A stretch of 64,000 nucleotides of DNA from Thinopyrum elongatum (GCA_011799875.1 CM022301.1:207738477-207802476), one strand, 5' to 3'. Shown: positions 22,044 through 34,126, numbered from the stretch's first letter. The notes: generated by a model from the letters alone, not told the origin. Made by a program: numbers and translations.

Positions 22044-24131
22044 ATGACACCCAAGAAGAAGGGTGCGGTAGCGGTTGTTCCGTCTACGTCCGTCTTGACC
22101 GTGCCTACTCAGACGGGTGATGGCGTGGATGCAGGAGATGGGGGTTTAGAGCCTCCACGGCGTTCTGGTGATCCGAGCCAGGCGAGCGGCGTCGTTCGCA
22201 GCGGCGACGGTAACCCACACGCCGCTAGATCCAGAGATGGAGCCGTGCTGCCTACGGGCGGTGCAGCGAACTCCAGAGATCGAAGGGCGCCTTCCAAGAT
22301 TCCCACGCCGGCGCAAGCGTTGCGGCCTTCCCAGGTCGCACGCGACGAGCAGCACCGAGGCGTTGGTGGTTCTGAACGTCCCCATGGGAAGACTTCTGCG
22401 TATCGATCTCAAGGTGCGCAGGCCCACCATGCACGCCAAACTGCCAATGGAAGTGGCGCGCGGTCGCGTGATCGTGACGGTGCTCCTTCAAACACTGTTA
22501 GGAGTCAGAACACCTCACGTACCTCGCACTTGTCGCCGCCACCAACGCCAGCAGAGGCCTTGGCACGTGCGCAGCTGCTCCTCGATTTTCCTCCTGCTCC
22601 GGAGAAGATGAAGGAGTGGCGATCTACTATCCAGAGCCTCATTGGCTTCGTCAACAAGGATGGGCCGCAGCCAGCGGGGCCCTCGCGACAGCGGTCTATC
22701 GATCCGACGCGAGCCGATGGAGAGAAGACTGGTGGCGGTGCGACCACGATGCACTCCCCTCCACGACAGCAGCAGCGGTCGTCAACCCGGCGGACTGACG
22801 GCCGTGATGACGATTCCACGGCGTCATCCGATCCGCGGATGCGCCGCGATCAGCGTCAAGTTCTTCAGGAACGGAGCAAGGAGGACGCTCGAACTACTAT
22901 CAAGCGGCGACGGGAGGCGCGTCATCAGTCTGATAAACGCGCAGGGCCTACTATCGACAAGCCTGCGCCGGGGGACGTAGGCGACTTGCCCTATGAGGTA
23001 GGTTGTCCAGCGTTTACCCGTGAGCTGCGGCGAATCCAGTGGCCCAACTCCCGAACGTTCAAACCAGAGGTCCCGAAGAAATATGATGGCAAGACTCACC
23101 CCTCGGAGTTCTTGAGCATCTACACCATTGCGGTGCAGGCTGCCGGGGGCCGAGATGACAAGATACTTGCCAACTACTTCCCATTGGTGCTCAAACCCAA
23201 CGTCAGGTCGTGGTTGATGCATCTGCCGGAGAATTCCATTTCTTCTTGGTCAGATCCGTGCCATCAGTTTGTTGGCGCCTTTGTTGGAGGCCACCAAGCT
23301 CCTGGCCAAGAGAGTGATTTGCATCTCCTCCCTCAAAAGGAGGGCGAACCCCTGCGCAAGTTTATCCAAAGATTTAGCCGGGTGCAATACAATATTCCAG
23401 ATGTTCATCATGCCGCTGTTGTTAGCACGTTTCATCAGAATGTGCGTAACCGCAAAATGCGCGAAGAGCTGGCGATGAACAAGGTCAAGAGTATTGCCAA
23501 GCTTTACGCTTTGGCTGACAAGTGCGCTCGAGCTGAAGAAGGGAGGAAACTCGCTGGCGAGGGTGTTGGCGCAGGGGGCGAATCAGAAGATGAAGACGCT
23601 GCAACCCCGCCAAAGAAACACCGGCGGCGGAACAAGAAGCGCAGAGGCAAGGCCGTGCTTGCTGTCGAGGAATCCGGCAACCCCGGCACCGCCAAGAAGG
23701 CCAAGGTTGACGACCCCGGGAAGGAAGTTGCCGGGTGCGCCTCCTGCCAGGCCTTTGCGGCTGCCGACAAGTCGGAAAACTCCGGTAAGCAGTATTGCAA
23801 GATCCATCGCACCAAGGACCACGATCTCCAAAACTGCCGGCAAGTTGAGCAACTTGTCGAGAAGCAGAGAGCTGAGTACGAAAGACGAGACAAGGAGAAA
23901 GCCCAGGACGGTGCTGAGGGATCTGGCAAGAAGCATGGTGGCCGAGGAGGCCACCGCGGCAAGGCTAAGCAACAGAAGGAGAGGCCCGCCCGAGGTCGCG
24001 ACAAGGACGAGGGAGGCGATGAAGATGAAGAAGACGACGAATCCAGTGAGCACGAGTTTCAGAAAGCCACAGAGGCCATGTGTATTGACGGGGGCACCTC
24101 GTTGCATTCTTCTCATTGCCGACTCAAATAG
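22044..24131 (+). pseudogene. Tat1 gag
   Basis: ATG at 22044 in good context (ACCATGACA), 695 codons to a TAG at 24129. An upstream frame opening at 21942 begins in the LTR with GTG and is not used. Order: a basic Ser/Pro/Arg-rich N-terminal region (to about residue 300); a Gag domain with TPSEFLSIYTIAVQAAGG-like text, ANYFPLVLKPNVRSWLMHLP and QRFSRVQYNIPDVHHAAVV; a Lys/Arg-rich tract; and CKIHRTKDHDLQNCRQV, a C-x2-H-x4-H-x4-C-like zinc motif near residue 600. The acidic tail ends CIDGG. It runs on in frame into protease after the TAG. Role: particle protein of the retroelement. Confidence 0.85.
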
Positions 24132-24944
24132 TGGGTGCGTGAGGTTAATGCAACGGAGCCGTCGTTTGATGCAAGCAAACCCTTAAAGTGGTCCAACATG
24201 CATATCATTTTCGACGCCAAGGATCACCCTGATCGCACAACTGCGGTCGGGTGTTTGCCCTTGTTGGTCTCACCAACAATCCGCAACCTCAAGGTGACGA
24301 AAATGCTAGTTGACGGTGGGGTCGGGCTGAATTTAATCTCGCCGGACGTGCTTAAGAAGCTGCAAATTCCTGATGAAGATCTCGAGGAAACGGGCACGTT
24401 TCAAGGGATCAATCCAGGAAGGACCCAGCCAAAGGGCAAGATTACGCTGCCGGTAACATTTGGTAGCGAGCTCAACTATAGGACAGAGAAGGTAGTGTTC
24501 GATGTCGCCAAAATCCCTATGTCGTACAATGGGATCCCTGGCTGCCCAGCGCTGGCTAAGTTCATGGCGGCATCACACTATGCGTATAATGTATTGAAGA
24601 TGCCCGGACCGGTAAGTGTCATCACTATCCACTCCGACAAGAAGGATGGAATAATCTGCACCGACCAACTCTACCAGGAGGCAGCCGCAGCACCTGCCGT
24701 CAAGGCATCTGCTCCTGCCGCTGGAACTCCCGGGGGGAAGAAGAAGACCGGCAAGATCTCTGGCGCAAATCCCGGCAAGCGCACCTCTTCGGAGTGCTGT
24801 GCTTCCATTGAGGACACACCAGAGAGTTCCACCGGCAAGAACAAGAAGTCCAAGGCTGCTCCACCAGAGACCAAGAAGGTGCCCGTCAAGGAGGACGAAA
24901 CGGGAGGAACTTTCACCATAAGTTCCACCCTAGATGACAAATAG
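24132..24944 (+). pseudogene. Tat1 protease region
   Basis: Same frame as gag, after the amber codon at 24129. It holds KPLKWSNMHIIFDAKDHP and the retropepsin core KMLVDGGVGLNLISPDVLKK, with D-G-G as in Tat proteins. Later VFDVAKIPMSYNGIPGCPAL marks the second conserved segment. A low-complexity linker follows, rich in Lys, Ala and PGK/TGK, where CCGGCAAG octamers lie. It ends at a second in-frame TAG at 24942-24944. Confidence 0.8.
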
Positions 24945-25850
24945 GAAAGCGCGCTCGTTGCCTTCCTGCGGGCGAATGTCGACGTGTTTGCATGGCAACC
25001 GTCTGACATCCCCGGTGTTCCCAGGGAGGTAATTGAGCACCACCTTGCTGTCTGTCCTCACGCGTGGCCCATCAAGCAGAAGGTGAGGAAGCAAGCCTTG
25101 GAGCGGCAAGAATTCATTGCCGGAGAAATCAGGAAGCTAGAAGCGGTAGGCTTGGTCAGAGGAGTGCTTCACCCAACGTGGTTGGCCAATCCGGTTGTAG
25201 TGCGCAAGGCCAATGGGAAATGGAGGCTGTGTATTGATTATACAGACATCAATAAAGCCTGTCCAAAAGATCCTTTCCCCTTGCCGTGCATCGACCAGAT
25301 TGTGGACTCCACTGCTGGTTGTGACCTACTGTCATTCCTTGATGCCTAGTCAGGATATCATCAGATCTTCATGGCAAAAGAAGATGAAGAAAAGACCGCA
25401 TTTATCACCCCATGTGGTATGTATTGTTTTATACGAATGCCTTTCGGGTTGAAAAGCGCTGGTTCTACATTTGCGAGAGCGGTCCAAATTGGTTTTGAAC
25501 CTCAGCTACATAGAAATATGGAAGCATACATGGATGACATAGTGGTCAAAACCAAGGATAAAGTGACGCTCATACAAGATCTAGAAAAAACATTTACAAA
25601 TCTACGCAAGATCAATTTAAAGCTTAATCCTGAGAAGTGTGTGTTTGGCGTCCCTTCCGGCAAGCTTCTCGGGTTCTTTGTATCTCAACGTGGGATCGAA
25701 GCGAATCCCGACAAGATCAAAGCTATTGAGCAAATTGAAGCACTAAGACGCATCAAGGATGTACGTCGTCTTGCCGGCTGCGTTGCTGCCCTAAGCAGGT
25801 CATCTCCAAATCCACTGAGCGCGCCCTACCCTTTTTCAAAATTTTGAAGA
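24945..25850 (+). pseudogene. Tat1 reverse transcriptase
   Basis: Continues in the gag frame. Motifs: VRKANGKWRLCIDYTDINK, FPLPCIDQIVDSTAG, LLSFLDA with a TAG at 25347-25349 directly before SGYHQIFM, TAFITPCGMYCFIRMPFGLK, and the catalytic EAYMDDIVVKTK (YMDD, about 25525). LGFFVSQRGIEANPDKI marks the thumb. A one-base deletion at about 25800 (after CTAAGCAGG) shifts the frame near CVAALSR; the next domain continues in another frame. The stop plus the frameshift make it inactive. Confidence 0.88.
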
Positions 25851-27072
25851 AGGCAGGTCCAATGAGATGGACTCCGGAAGCGGAGGCAGCGCTGCAAGAT
25901 TTGAAGAGGTACCTTTCCTCTCCGCCGACGCTAGTCGCACCTAGGCCACAAGAGCCGTTGCTGTTGTACCTAGCGACAACGAATCAAGTGGTTAGTGCTG
26001 TGTTAGTGGCGCAGAGAGAAGTTGACGAGGAGGCAACGGCAGCGGCAGGACCGTCAGGTGACGTGCCGGGATCTTCCCCGGCAAGGTCTGGTACCGGCAA
26101 GACAGGATCTGCGCAGCCAGAGGAATCAGTGCAAAAGAGGAAGATGGTGCAGCGCCCAGTTTATTTTGTCAGCTCCCTTTTACAGGGAGCTAGGTCAAGA
26201 TACTCTGGTGTGCAGAAGTTGCTTTTCGGCCTTCTCATGGCCTCGAGGAAGCTGCGCCATTTTTTTCAAGCACATGAGATTACCGTCGTCACTCGCTTCC
26301 CGTTGCAGCGGATTTTGCGAAATCCAGAGGCAACCGGCAGGATTGTGGAGTGGGCGTTGGAATTGTCAAGCTTTGGTCTCAAGTTTTAAAGTACTTCAGC
26401 AATTCAGAGCAGAGCCTTGGCAGAGTTCATTGCGGAATGGACCCCAACGCCAGACGAAGAGATTCAAGAAACGACTCTTCCCGGCAAGGAAACAAATCAA
26501 GAATGGATTATGTACTTTGATGGGGCTTTCTCACTGCAAGGCGCCGGTGCTGGCGTGCTGCTTGTCGCACCCACCGGAGAGCACCTCAAGTACGTAATTC
26601 AAATGCATTTTCCCCGGGAGAGCTCGACGAACAACACTGCGGAGTATGAAGGCCTGCTTGCCGGTCTCAGGATCACGGCAGACCTTGGTATCAAGAAGCT
26701 CATCATCAGAGGCAATTCGCAGCTTGTTGTCAGGCAAGTCAACAAAGATTATCAAAGTCCATTGATGCAAGCCTATGTGGATGAAGTGAGAAAAATGGAA
26801 GAGCGCTTTGACGGCCTGCAAACAAAGCACATTCCTCGTGCCGAAAACAGTATTGCAGATGACCTGTCAAAGCGCGCTGCCCTCAAGTTACCTGTGGAAC
26901 CAGGAACTTTTATGCTCCATTTAACTCAGCCATCTGTAGCGCCATCAATGAGGCAAGAAAAGAGAAGGAAGTTGAATTCTGGTCAGTACTTTCCGGCAGA
27001 GCTCCCGGGAGCCGCCGGCAAGGAAGTCGCCGGGATCAGCGGCAAGCCTGCCGGGGAACAACAGGCTCCAGC
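25844..27072 (+). pseudogene. Tat1 RNase H regions (pol RNase H remnant plus second RNase H)
   Basis: First part (25844-26389): KKAGPMRWTPEAEAALQDLK and LLLYLATTNQVVSAVLV, then RPVYFVSSLLQGARSRYS, the RNase H that normally follows RT. An in-frame TAA at 26387 comes after SSFGLKF. Second part (26390-27072): WIMYFDGAFSLQGAGAGVLL, NNTAEYEGLLAGLRIT, IIRGNSQLVVRQV and NSIADDLSKRAALK, the additional RNase H typical of Tat elements. The usual Asp in GDSQ is Asn here (codon AAT at about 26712), so one metal-binding residue is lost. The region ends at a hAT MITE that leaves the frame unchanged. Confidence 0.82.
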
Positions 27073-27631
27073 TAGGGATGGCAATGGGTACCCACTACCC
27101 GTGTACCCTGTGGGTAAAAATCCTATTAGGGCAAGGGTGTGGGTAAAAAAAATACCCGTGGGTATATAAATAGGAAAATTTAATACCCATCGGGTATAGT
27201 GGGTACGGGTATGGTTTAGTATAACCCATACCCATGTACCCGCATATATTCTGACAAATAGGCCTTATATATTATTTATTCACATATTAAACATATTATA
27301 TGTGCATAAATCCCACAGCCCTAAAAAGACCTCATCATGCATTCATGTTAGGCCGCGGCACCACAATAGCTAGTCCATGAAAGAGTATGCATTGTTGTTT
27401 ATAAATGATTATTATAAGTTGTTGTTTATGGCTATGTAATGCTCAAATTGATGTGTTGCAAATCTGGGTAATTTTACTCGCGGGTACCCATTTACCCTGA
27501 TGCGTGACAGGTATGGGAAAAAATTGTGCCCGTCAACGGGTATGGGTACGGGTGATGGGTAACGTTTGGAATGACGGGTAAGGGTATGGGGTGGCTCCAC
27601 CCATACCCAAACCCTGCGGGTGCCATCCCTA
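27073..27631. mobile_element. hAT-type MITE in Tat1 pol (559 bp)
   Basis: Ends TAGGGATGGCAATGGG and GGGTGCCATCCCTA form short inverted repeats, flanked by a perfect 8-bp duplication GCTCCAGC (27065-27072, 27632-27639), the hAT signature. The interior is rich in GGGTA/TACCC repeats and codes for nothing. Insert plus one duplication is 567 bp, a multiple of three, so the host frame continues. Confidence 0.88.
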
Positions 27632-27639
27632 GCTCCAGC

Positions 27640-28963
27640 AGAGGCTCAGGCCCTTGCCGTCGAGACAAACGTTCCCCCGGCAGAAGAGATGCCTTTAGTC
27701 CTAGTTGTCGAGCCCCAGGCTCTAGCTTGGGCACAGCCCATTGTCCATTTTCTTCAGACAGGAGAACTCCCTGAGGAGCAGGAAGAAGCGGAAAAAGTAG
27801 CCCGTCAGTCTAGCATGTACCAGTTCATCGATGGCGTTCTGTACAGGAAGAGACTGAACGGTGTGAAATTGAAGTGTATTCCTCGGGAGGATGGACTGGA
27901 GCTGTTGGCAGAGATACATGGAGGCATATGTGGCTCTCACATAGGATCAAGAGCGCTTGTCGGAAGGGCTTTCCGACAAGATTTCTTTTGGCCCACTGCT
28001 CTCCAGGATGCAGCTGCACTAGTAACCAAGTGTGAAGCGTGCCAGTTTCATTCAAAGAAATCACATCAGCCAGCTCAAGCCCTTCAGACAATCCCTCTCT
28101 CCTGGCCATTTTTGGTCTGGGGGCTCGACATACTGGGCCCTTTTCCCCGTGCTACCGGGGGCTTTGAGTACTTGTACGTTGCAATCGACAAGTTCACAAA
28201 GTGGCCGGAGGTGGAAGCGGTGAGGAAGGTGACAGCACAATCAACCGTCAAGTTCTTTAAAGGGATAGTTTGCCATTTCGGTGTGCCCAACAGGATCATC
28301 ACCGACAACGGCACACAATTCACAAGTCGCACCTTCATGCAGTACGTCCAGGATCTTGGTGGCAAAATCTGTTTTGCCTCTGTTGCTCACCCGAGAAGCA
28401 ACGACCAAGCAGAGAGGGCTAATGCTGAAGTGCAGCGCGGTCTCAGGACCAGAACTTTTGACAGGCTGAAAAAGTGCGGAAGGCGCTGGATTGATGAGTT
28501 GCCGGCGGTTCTTTGGTCAATCAGAACGACACCAAATCGAGCTACTGGCCAGACACCCTTCGCTCTGGTTTACGGAGCGGAAGCAATTCTCCCCACGGAA
28601 CTCATATACGGGTTACCTCGAGTGCTCGCTTATGATGAGCTTGAGAAAGAGCAACTGCGGCAAGATGACGCTGTGCTCCTTGAGGAGGATCGTCTTCGGG
28701 CTGCTGTGCGAGCTGCATGCTACCAGCAAGCTTTGCGCCGCTACCATAGCCGCAAAGTTCATGCCCGAAGTCTTGAGGAAGGCGACCTTGTTCTTCGGCG
28801 GATTCAGTCCGCCAATAATTCAAACAAGTTGACGCCGAAGTGGGAAGGCCCTTATCGGGTAGTACGAGTCACCAGGACCGGCGCTGTCCGCCTGGAGACC
28901 GAGGATGGTGTTCCAGTGAGAAACTCTTGGAATATCGAACATCTTCGCAAGTTCTACCCATAA
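27640..28963 (+). pseudogene. Tat1 integrase
   Basis: Open to the TAA at 28961-28963, in the frame used before the MITE. Zinc-binding HHCC region: IHGGICGSHIGSRAL and CEACQFHSKK. Catalytic core: D in WGLDILGPFPRATGG, D in IITDNGTQFTSRTF, E in NDQAERANAEVQRGL, all three present. The C-terminus has the grass Gypsy text LWSIRTTPNRATGQTPFALV and KLTPKWEGPYRVVRV. No chromodomain is seen, as expected for Tat. This domain is intact, but it cannot be made as part of a polyprotein because of the upstream stops. Confidence 0.9.
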
Positions 28964-29757
28964 GGCGCGGTTGCCGGGGGCTCCCAACAACCTCCTTTTA
29001 TACGAGTCTTGCCGGCAAGGCATATAATCCTTTGTACAAAGCCAGGCGCAGACCCTGTGCGCAGTTGAATAAGCTTAAGTGTTGTACATTTCTTGTTGAT
29101 TTCCATGTTTATATATATGCATGCTTGTCTGAGATATTGTATGACACTTGCTCCCGGTAAGCATTAACAAACCACCAAGGTTCCATATCTCTATTTTCTC
29201 TTCTTTCTTTTTCTCAAAGGATAGAAGGTTCCTTCGCGCACAAGTTTGCCGGGGGGAAAGGAAGGTATGGATACCAATGGGCGATGTTCAGAATTGATGT
29301 CTTGCCGGATGGAGTACAGCGACAGAAAGCTAAGTTGCGAAACTTTGAGCAAGTTTTTCAATTTTGACGATCAGGCTATTTTCTTTAGACGATTTCGGCC
29401 CTTGTATGGAAAACCTGCACGCGAAGGAACCCTTGTCGTAATTGGTTGCGCCCTTATTTTGTTTCGAGTCCGCTCAACAGTCTAAGTGGCTGCACCAAGA
29501 GCGCCAAGGTGTATTTTCGGCTGCTGCACCTCCAGCAGGCTGCTGAAGTCCTGCACCCAGCGCTCGCGGCAGGTTGCGCGCCAGCAAGTTTCCAGTTAGC
29601 GTAGGGCGTATACCATACGGAAAGAAATCGGACAGGGGAAATAGCATGCATGTATTCAATCATAGCAAGTTATATTACATCGATAGTTGCCACAGTTCTA
29701 ACTTAAGACTAAATTGTCTTTGGCATGGAATGGTGACGGCAAGGAAAAGTGAGACGG
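28964..29757 (+). other. Spacer between integrase and the antisense gene of Tat1
   Basis: About 790 bp with no convincing frame; two overlapping CCGGCAAG/CTTGCCGG octamers at 29008-29019 and one at 29301. It is the region where transcripts from both strands would end. Confidence 0.5.
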
Positions 29758-32700
29758 CTAGTCCCTGCGCTGGCCTTCGACCCTCTTGATTGAATCTACC
29801 TTCTCAAGGATGGGCGCGACAAGCTCCGCAAGTGCCTTGAGATCTGCATCCTTCGGCAAGCGGTCGAGCACGTTGGTGAGATCAACGCCAGGGTTCTTAT
29901 GCACCACCTTAATGAGTACCTTGCGGAGGACGGCCCTGCAAAGCTTGCGGGATTCATTGGCCAGTTGGGTCGCTCGGTTGGACTGTAGCAGCTTCAGAGC
30001 ATCAATGATGCTTTCGAAGAACATGGTCAGCCTGGCGCTCGAGGATATCCTTTCTTCAGAGGAATACCTGAAGTTTTGCAGGCCATCCTGGCTCATGGTT
30101 GATAGTTGTGCCGTGAGCCTCTCCGCGGTGTCGACAAGGCGATCAGTCCAGATTTTCACACCCTTCTCATAGTCGATTTGGGCGGCGGCGGCGCTTTTAA
30201 GCAAGTTCTTCTCATCCTGAAGATCTTTGCTCAGGGCCTTCTCACGGGCCCTGCCGTCCTCAAGAGACTTTTCCAGTGTGGTTAGCTTCAGCCTCAGATC
30301 GGCAATGGTGTCGTTGTCTGAAGAGAGCTGCTTGGTCTTGTCGGATATAGCAATTTGCATCTCTGCCAGGCTGTGGAGAGTTTTCTCCCTGTCACCTTTG
30401 AGCGTCGAGAGCTCCTTGCTGTGTTCCTCAAGATCCGCCTCCAGCTTGTTCACTTTGTTGCTCAGCTCGTTCTTGGCGGCCTCTGCAGCCTCGATGGCAT
30501 TGACGGTTTCCTTGAGCTTGCTGGCGTGATCTGCAGTTGAAGCTTCGAGCGCCTCCTTGTGTTTCTGCTCCAGCTCCTGGGTCCGTTGCGCGACAAGCTT
30601 TTCAATTTCTTCGTCCTTGCCACGGAGTTTGGCAGCAAGTGCTTTCTCACGCGCGACAAGATCTTCTTCGTGAGCATCAAGCCCAATGCGGCGCTCCATC
30701 AAGAGAGCATCTTCAGCGGCAACCCTTTGCGCAACTTCCTCTTGCGCCTTCTCTATGTCAGATTGCCTTAGGAGGAGTTCCGTCCAGCTTTGGCTCACTT
30801 GTTCCCGGCTGGCAGTCAACTCCTGAAGGGCCTCGGCGTACCAGATCTGCATTTGCTCAACACGCTTCTGGAAATCCGCCTCGGCTGCTTCGACAACTGC
30901 AGCTCTGGAGTCTGCCTTCTCCTTTCGAGCACGGTGGAGTGCTTGGAGCTTGCGGAAATTATCACCCACAGCCTGAAGGAGCTGATCTTCTTCAGATTTG
31001 CCACTGCTGGCGCTTGGTTCATCGACGATCTCGAGCCCGGCAGCGGTGATGATTTCTTCATCAAAAGTTTCTCCTTCGGTCGGCGCTCCAATACTTGCCG
31101 TCCCCGGCAAGTTGACGAATAGGTTGTCGCCAACCTTGAGATATTTGCTCGATGGGGGAGCCTCAGATGTCGATGGTTGATCCTCGACGTTCGTCTCACC
31201 GGTGGCTGGGGGCTCTGTGGCTGATGTAGCGCCTGGCGCTCCTGCGGCAGGAATGCCGTCAGTATGGTCATCAGTCTTCTCACCGGCCCTCTCGGCAGAT
31301 TCCTTGGCGGCTTCCTCGGCAGCAGCTTCGCAGACCTCGACAGTGGCGTCTTTGGCGGCCTCGCTAGCAGCAATCTTGTCAGCTTCGGCGGCGGCATCTC
31401 TGGCGGTCTCCTCGATGACAACGTCGACGTCCATGTGTTCCATCACAGGGAATTCTGGAGGACGAAGGAGGGAAACAAATAAGATTAAGATTGAAGTTCA
31501 AGAAGACAAAGAGAGAGAAAGATAAAGGAAAGAATGAAAAGTGCTCTGAGGCAAGCAGTCACCTGCGTCGAGCTGTTGAGGGGTGGCTTCATCCCTCCCG
31601 GCAACATTGGTTGCCGGGGAAATGTTGCCGGTGCCCATGTTTGCCGGCTCCTCCTCTTCCAAGGTAGGCTCGTCGGTAGGAGCTCTTGCCGGGGATGCGC
31701 TTGCGGGCGGCGTGGTTGACGGAGGCGGTATGATGGGGGCGTCCTCCAATGACTCTCCCTGTTGCTGTCCTTCTCCTGCAAGCCCAAAGATATTAGCGGC
31801 AAAGGTAGAAACCTAAGCACCCGCCAAGCGGAACATGAGTAGTGAACTCACGCTGGGGGCTGCGTTGAGGGCTAAGCTCCGGGCTGATGACAATAGTTAC
31901 TGGCACGCTCACAGAGCCTGTCGGGGCCTCGTCACCCCTGGAAGTCTTCGCCCTTTTCGCCATCCTTTCCGCCAAAGTTTCCGCATCACTGCAGAGACAA
32001 GACAAAGCAAGACAATGAGATCAATCGAATTCAGAATTTGGGAGATAAAAGCTGTGGCAGGATATTTACTCTTCCTCTTCTCGTTCCGGCTGAAACCGGA
32101 GATGTCGAAATCGACCTCCGTCGCGGCGTCCATACGGGGAGGCGGAGGAGGAGTCCTAGGTTGCTTGGCTGCAGCAGGTGCAGGGGTTTGGTGTGACTCT
32201 GCCGCCTCAACCTTTGGTGTTGTTGTGTGAAACACCCCTGCCACCCCAGTGGCTGCCGCAGGCGTGTGTCTCGTGCATCGCACGGGTTGCTGTCGAACTC
32301 CTTGCCGCGGTGCTGCCTTGCTGGCCGCCTTCTTGCCGGGAGCATCACTGCTCGAAGAAGGTTGGTTTGCTGGGACACCAGAGATGGCTTTCCGAAGGAC
32401 ACACTTTGCCCTCTTTGGAGCTGGGGGCTCCTCTTGTGGCTGTTCTTCGGCTGCGTCCTCATCAGATGAGCTCTCGGTGGCTGTGCCGCTCTGTTCCCCG
32501 GCAACCTTATCCTTCCCGGCAGGATCCTCTTCCAAAATGACTTCTGCGTCGCTAGTTTCCCATTCTGTGAAACCGATGCTGCCGGCCTCCGCGGCAAGAT
32601 TCTCCTCTTCCACCCTAGTGGCAATATACGCCACTTCTTCATCAGTGGTGGCGCGGACGAGGTTTGTTTCTTCCCGGATGGCCCTCTCCGACAAGTCGTC

Positions 32701-33726
32701 GAAGAACTTTTGTGCCTGCTCCTCAGATGGCTCGACCCAAGTTGCGTCAAGGCCATGGGCGTTGAACATTGGCATCGTGGCGATGATCGACCCTAGGGCG
32801 GAGTTGTTGCACAAAGGGATAATTCTCGCCGGCAACTTATGCTTGTCCTCACGCTGAAATAGCCTGTGGCGGAGAGCGGCAAGCTGCATGATTGTCAAGT
32901 TACTGTTTAATCCGGGGCGCAGCCTCATGATGTGTGCCGCGTTCCGGAACTCCCAAGCTGGTCTCCCCTTATTCTGTAGAGGGGCGATGCGGCAGCGAAG
33001 GAAGTCAGAGCCAATCATCTCTATTGTGAGCCCGACAGCTTTCAGACGGAGGATCCTGGTGGTGGCGATCGTGAGCTTGTCGTCTTGCGCATCGAGATTA
33101 CTCCAGTCCTCACCACGGACCACTTTCTGCCGTCGGGGCGAACAAAATGGGTGGGGATCTGCTTCCTTGATCCAGCACCACTCGGACCGCCATTCTTCCC
33201 ACTTCTCGCGGTAAACCCCATCTGGATATATCTCCTTGTTCCATGCCCTTGGGATCCAGGCGATAGAACCGGAAAGGGCGTCCCCTTTTTGGATGCGAGG
33301 AACAAAGTAATGGCGGAAGAGGGCAGTGTTGGGGACTACTCCGGCGAAGTTTTCGCAAAGATGAGCAAAGATAGACATGCATGTTACGGCATTCGGCGTG
33401 AAATCCAGAAGACGGAAGCCGTATGTGTACATGATGTCAATAAAGAAATCGGAGAATGGAGGACAGAGCCCGCAATAAAAGTAAGCGACGAAGAAGGGAT
33501 ATTTATCTGGTCCGCCTTTGGAAGAAGAACCTGGGGCCACGCGAGTCGCGGGGTGAGCCTGCGTCTCCCTCGCCCACATACACTGGTACCGGTTCTTCAA
33601 GGCTTTCGCGTCGAGCGTCGAAGCAAAGACGACATACTTTTTCCGCATCTTCGCCAGCTCGCTCTCCGGGACATCAGCTTTCATCTCCTTGCTCTTGCCT
33701 TTGCCCTTGCTAGCCTTGGGCGGCAT
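29758..33726 (-). CDS. Antisense spliced gene of Tat1 (putative gypsy-type transposon domain)
   Basis: Proposed minus-strand exons: a 33726-32070, b 31988-31852, c 31775-31563, d 31454-29758. Junctions b-c and c-d have GT-AG ends and agree in phase (GTGAGT; GTGACT). The a-b junction (GTAAAT donor, TCTCTGCAG acceptor) is one base out of phase, suggesting a small indel in this copy. The N-terminal half carries a domain like the Pfam 'putative gypsy type transposon' family (YPFFVAYFYCGLCPPFSDFF, NAVTCMSIFAHLCENFAGVV, ALFRHYFVPR). The middle is acidic and Pro/Ala-rich. Exon d encodes a long coiled coil (about 300 residues of heptad-like Glu/Lys/Leu) and a helical tail. ATG in context GCCATGCCG. 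Function unknown; such antisense ORFs occur in Tat-lineage elements. Confidence 0.7.
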
Positions 33727-34126
33727 GGCGATTGCGAAGGCGGAAGCCGAGGATAGAGCGGGTGCGGAAGCGGTGAGCGGATGAGGAGAAGTTCTGCTCT
33801 GAGCTCGAGGGGAAAGAAAGTAATGGCGGATTCCAGATTGGAAAGAAGAGGGGGGTAAATGGGCAGCGCCTCTGCGGATTCCTTTTTACGGGGAAGGAGC
33901 GAGGCTGCCTCTTTTACTGCCCAATGTGAACATGCCTATACAAGCGCGCTGCGGCCGCGGCCGTTCAGCGCACGCTTCCCACGTCACGCATTCAACGCGC
34001 GTAGTGGGGAAGCGCAGTAAGCGGAATAATTGCAAGCAGTTAACCCCTGCCACGCGTGCCCGTGCACTGTTTGGGCCTAGCCCAACAACGCCTCGCACTC
34101 GTGTGTGGCCTAGGCCCGGGGGCTCC
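33727..34126 (-). promoter_or_regulatory. Putative promoter of the Tat1 antisense gene, and Tat1 PPT
   Basis: 400 bp between the antisense ATG and the 3' LTR. A weak minus-strand TATA-like GTATAGG lies at 33941-33935, about 210 bp before the ATG. The plus-strand tract GGCCCGGGGGCTCC just before the LTR (34113-34126) is the likely polypurine tract of Tat1. The promoter assignment is inference. Confidence 0.35.

Noticed and set aside
24129..24131. Programmed amber readthrough between gag and protease of Tat1
   Set aside because: Not excluded, but two further amber stops in the same frame make simple decay more likely; no structured readthrough signal was recognised.
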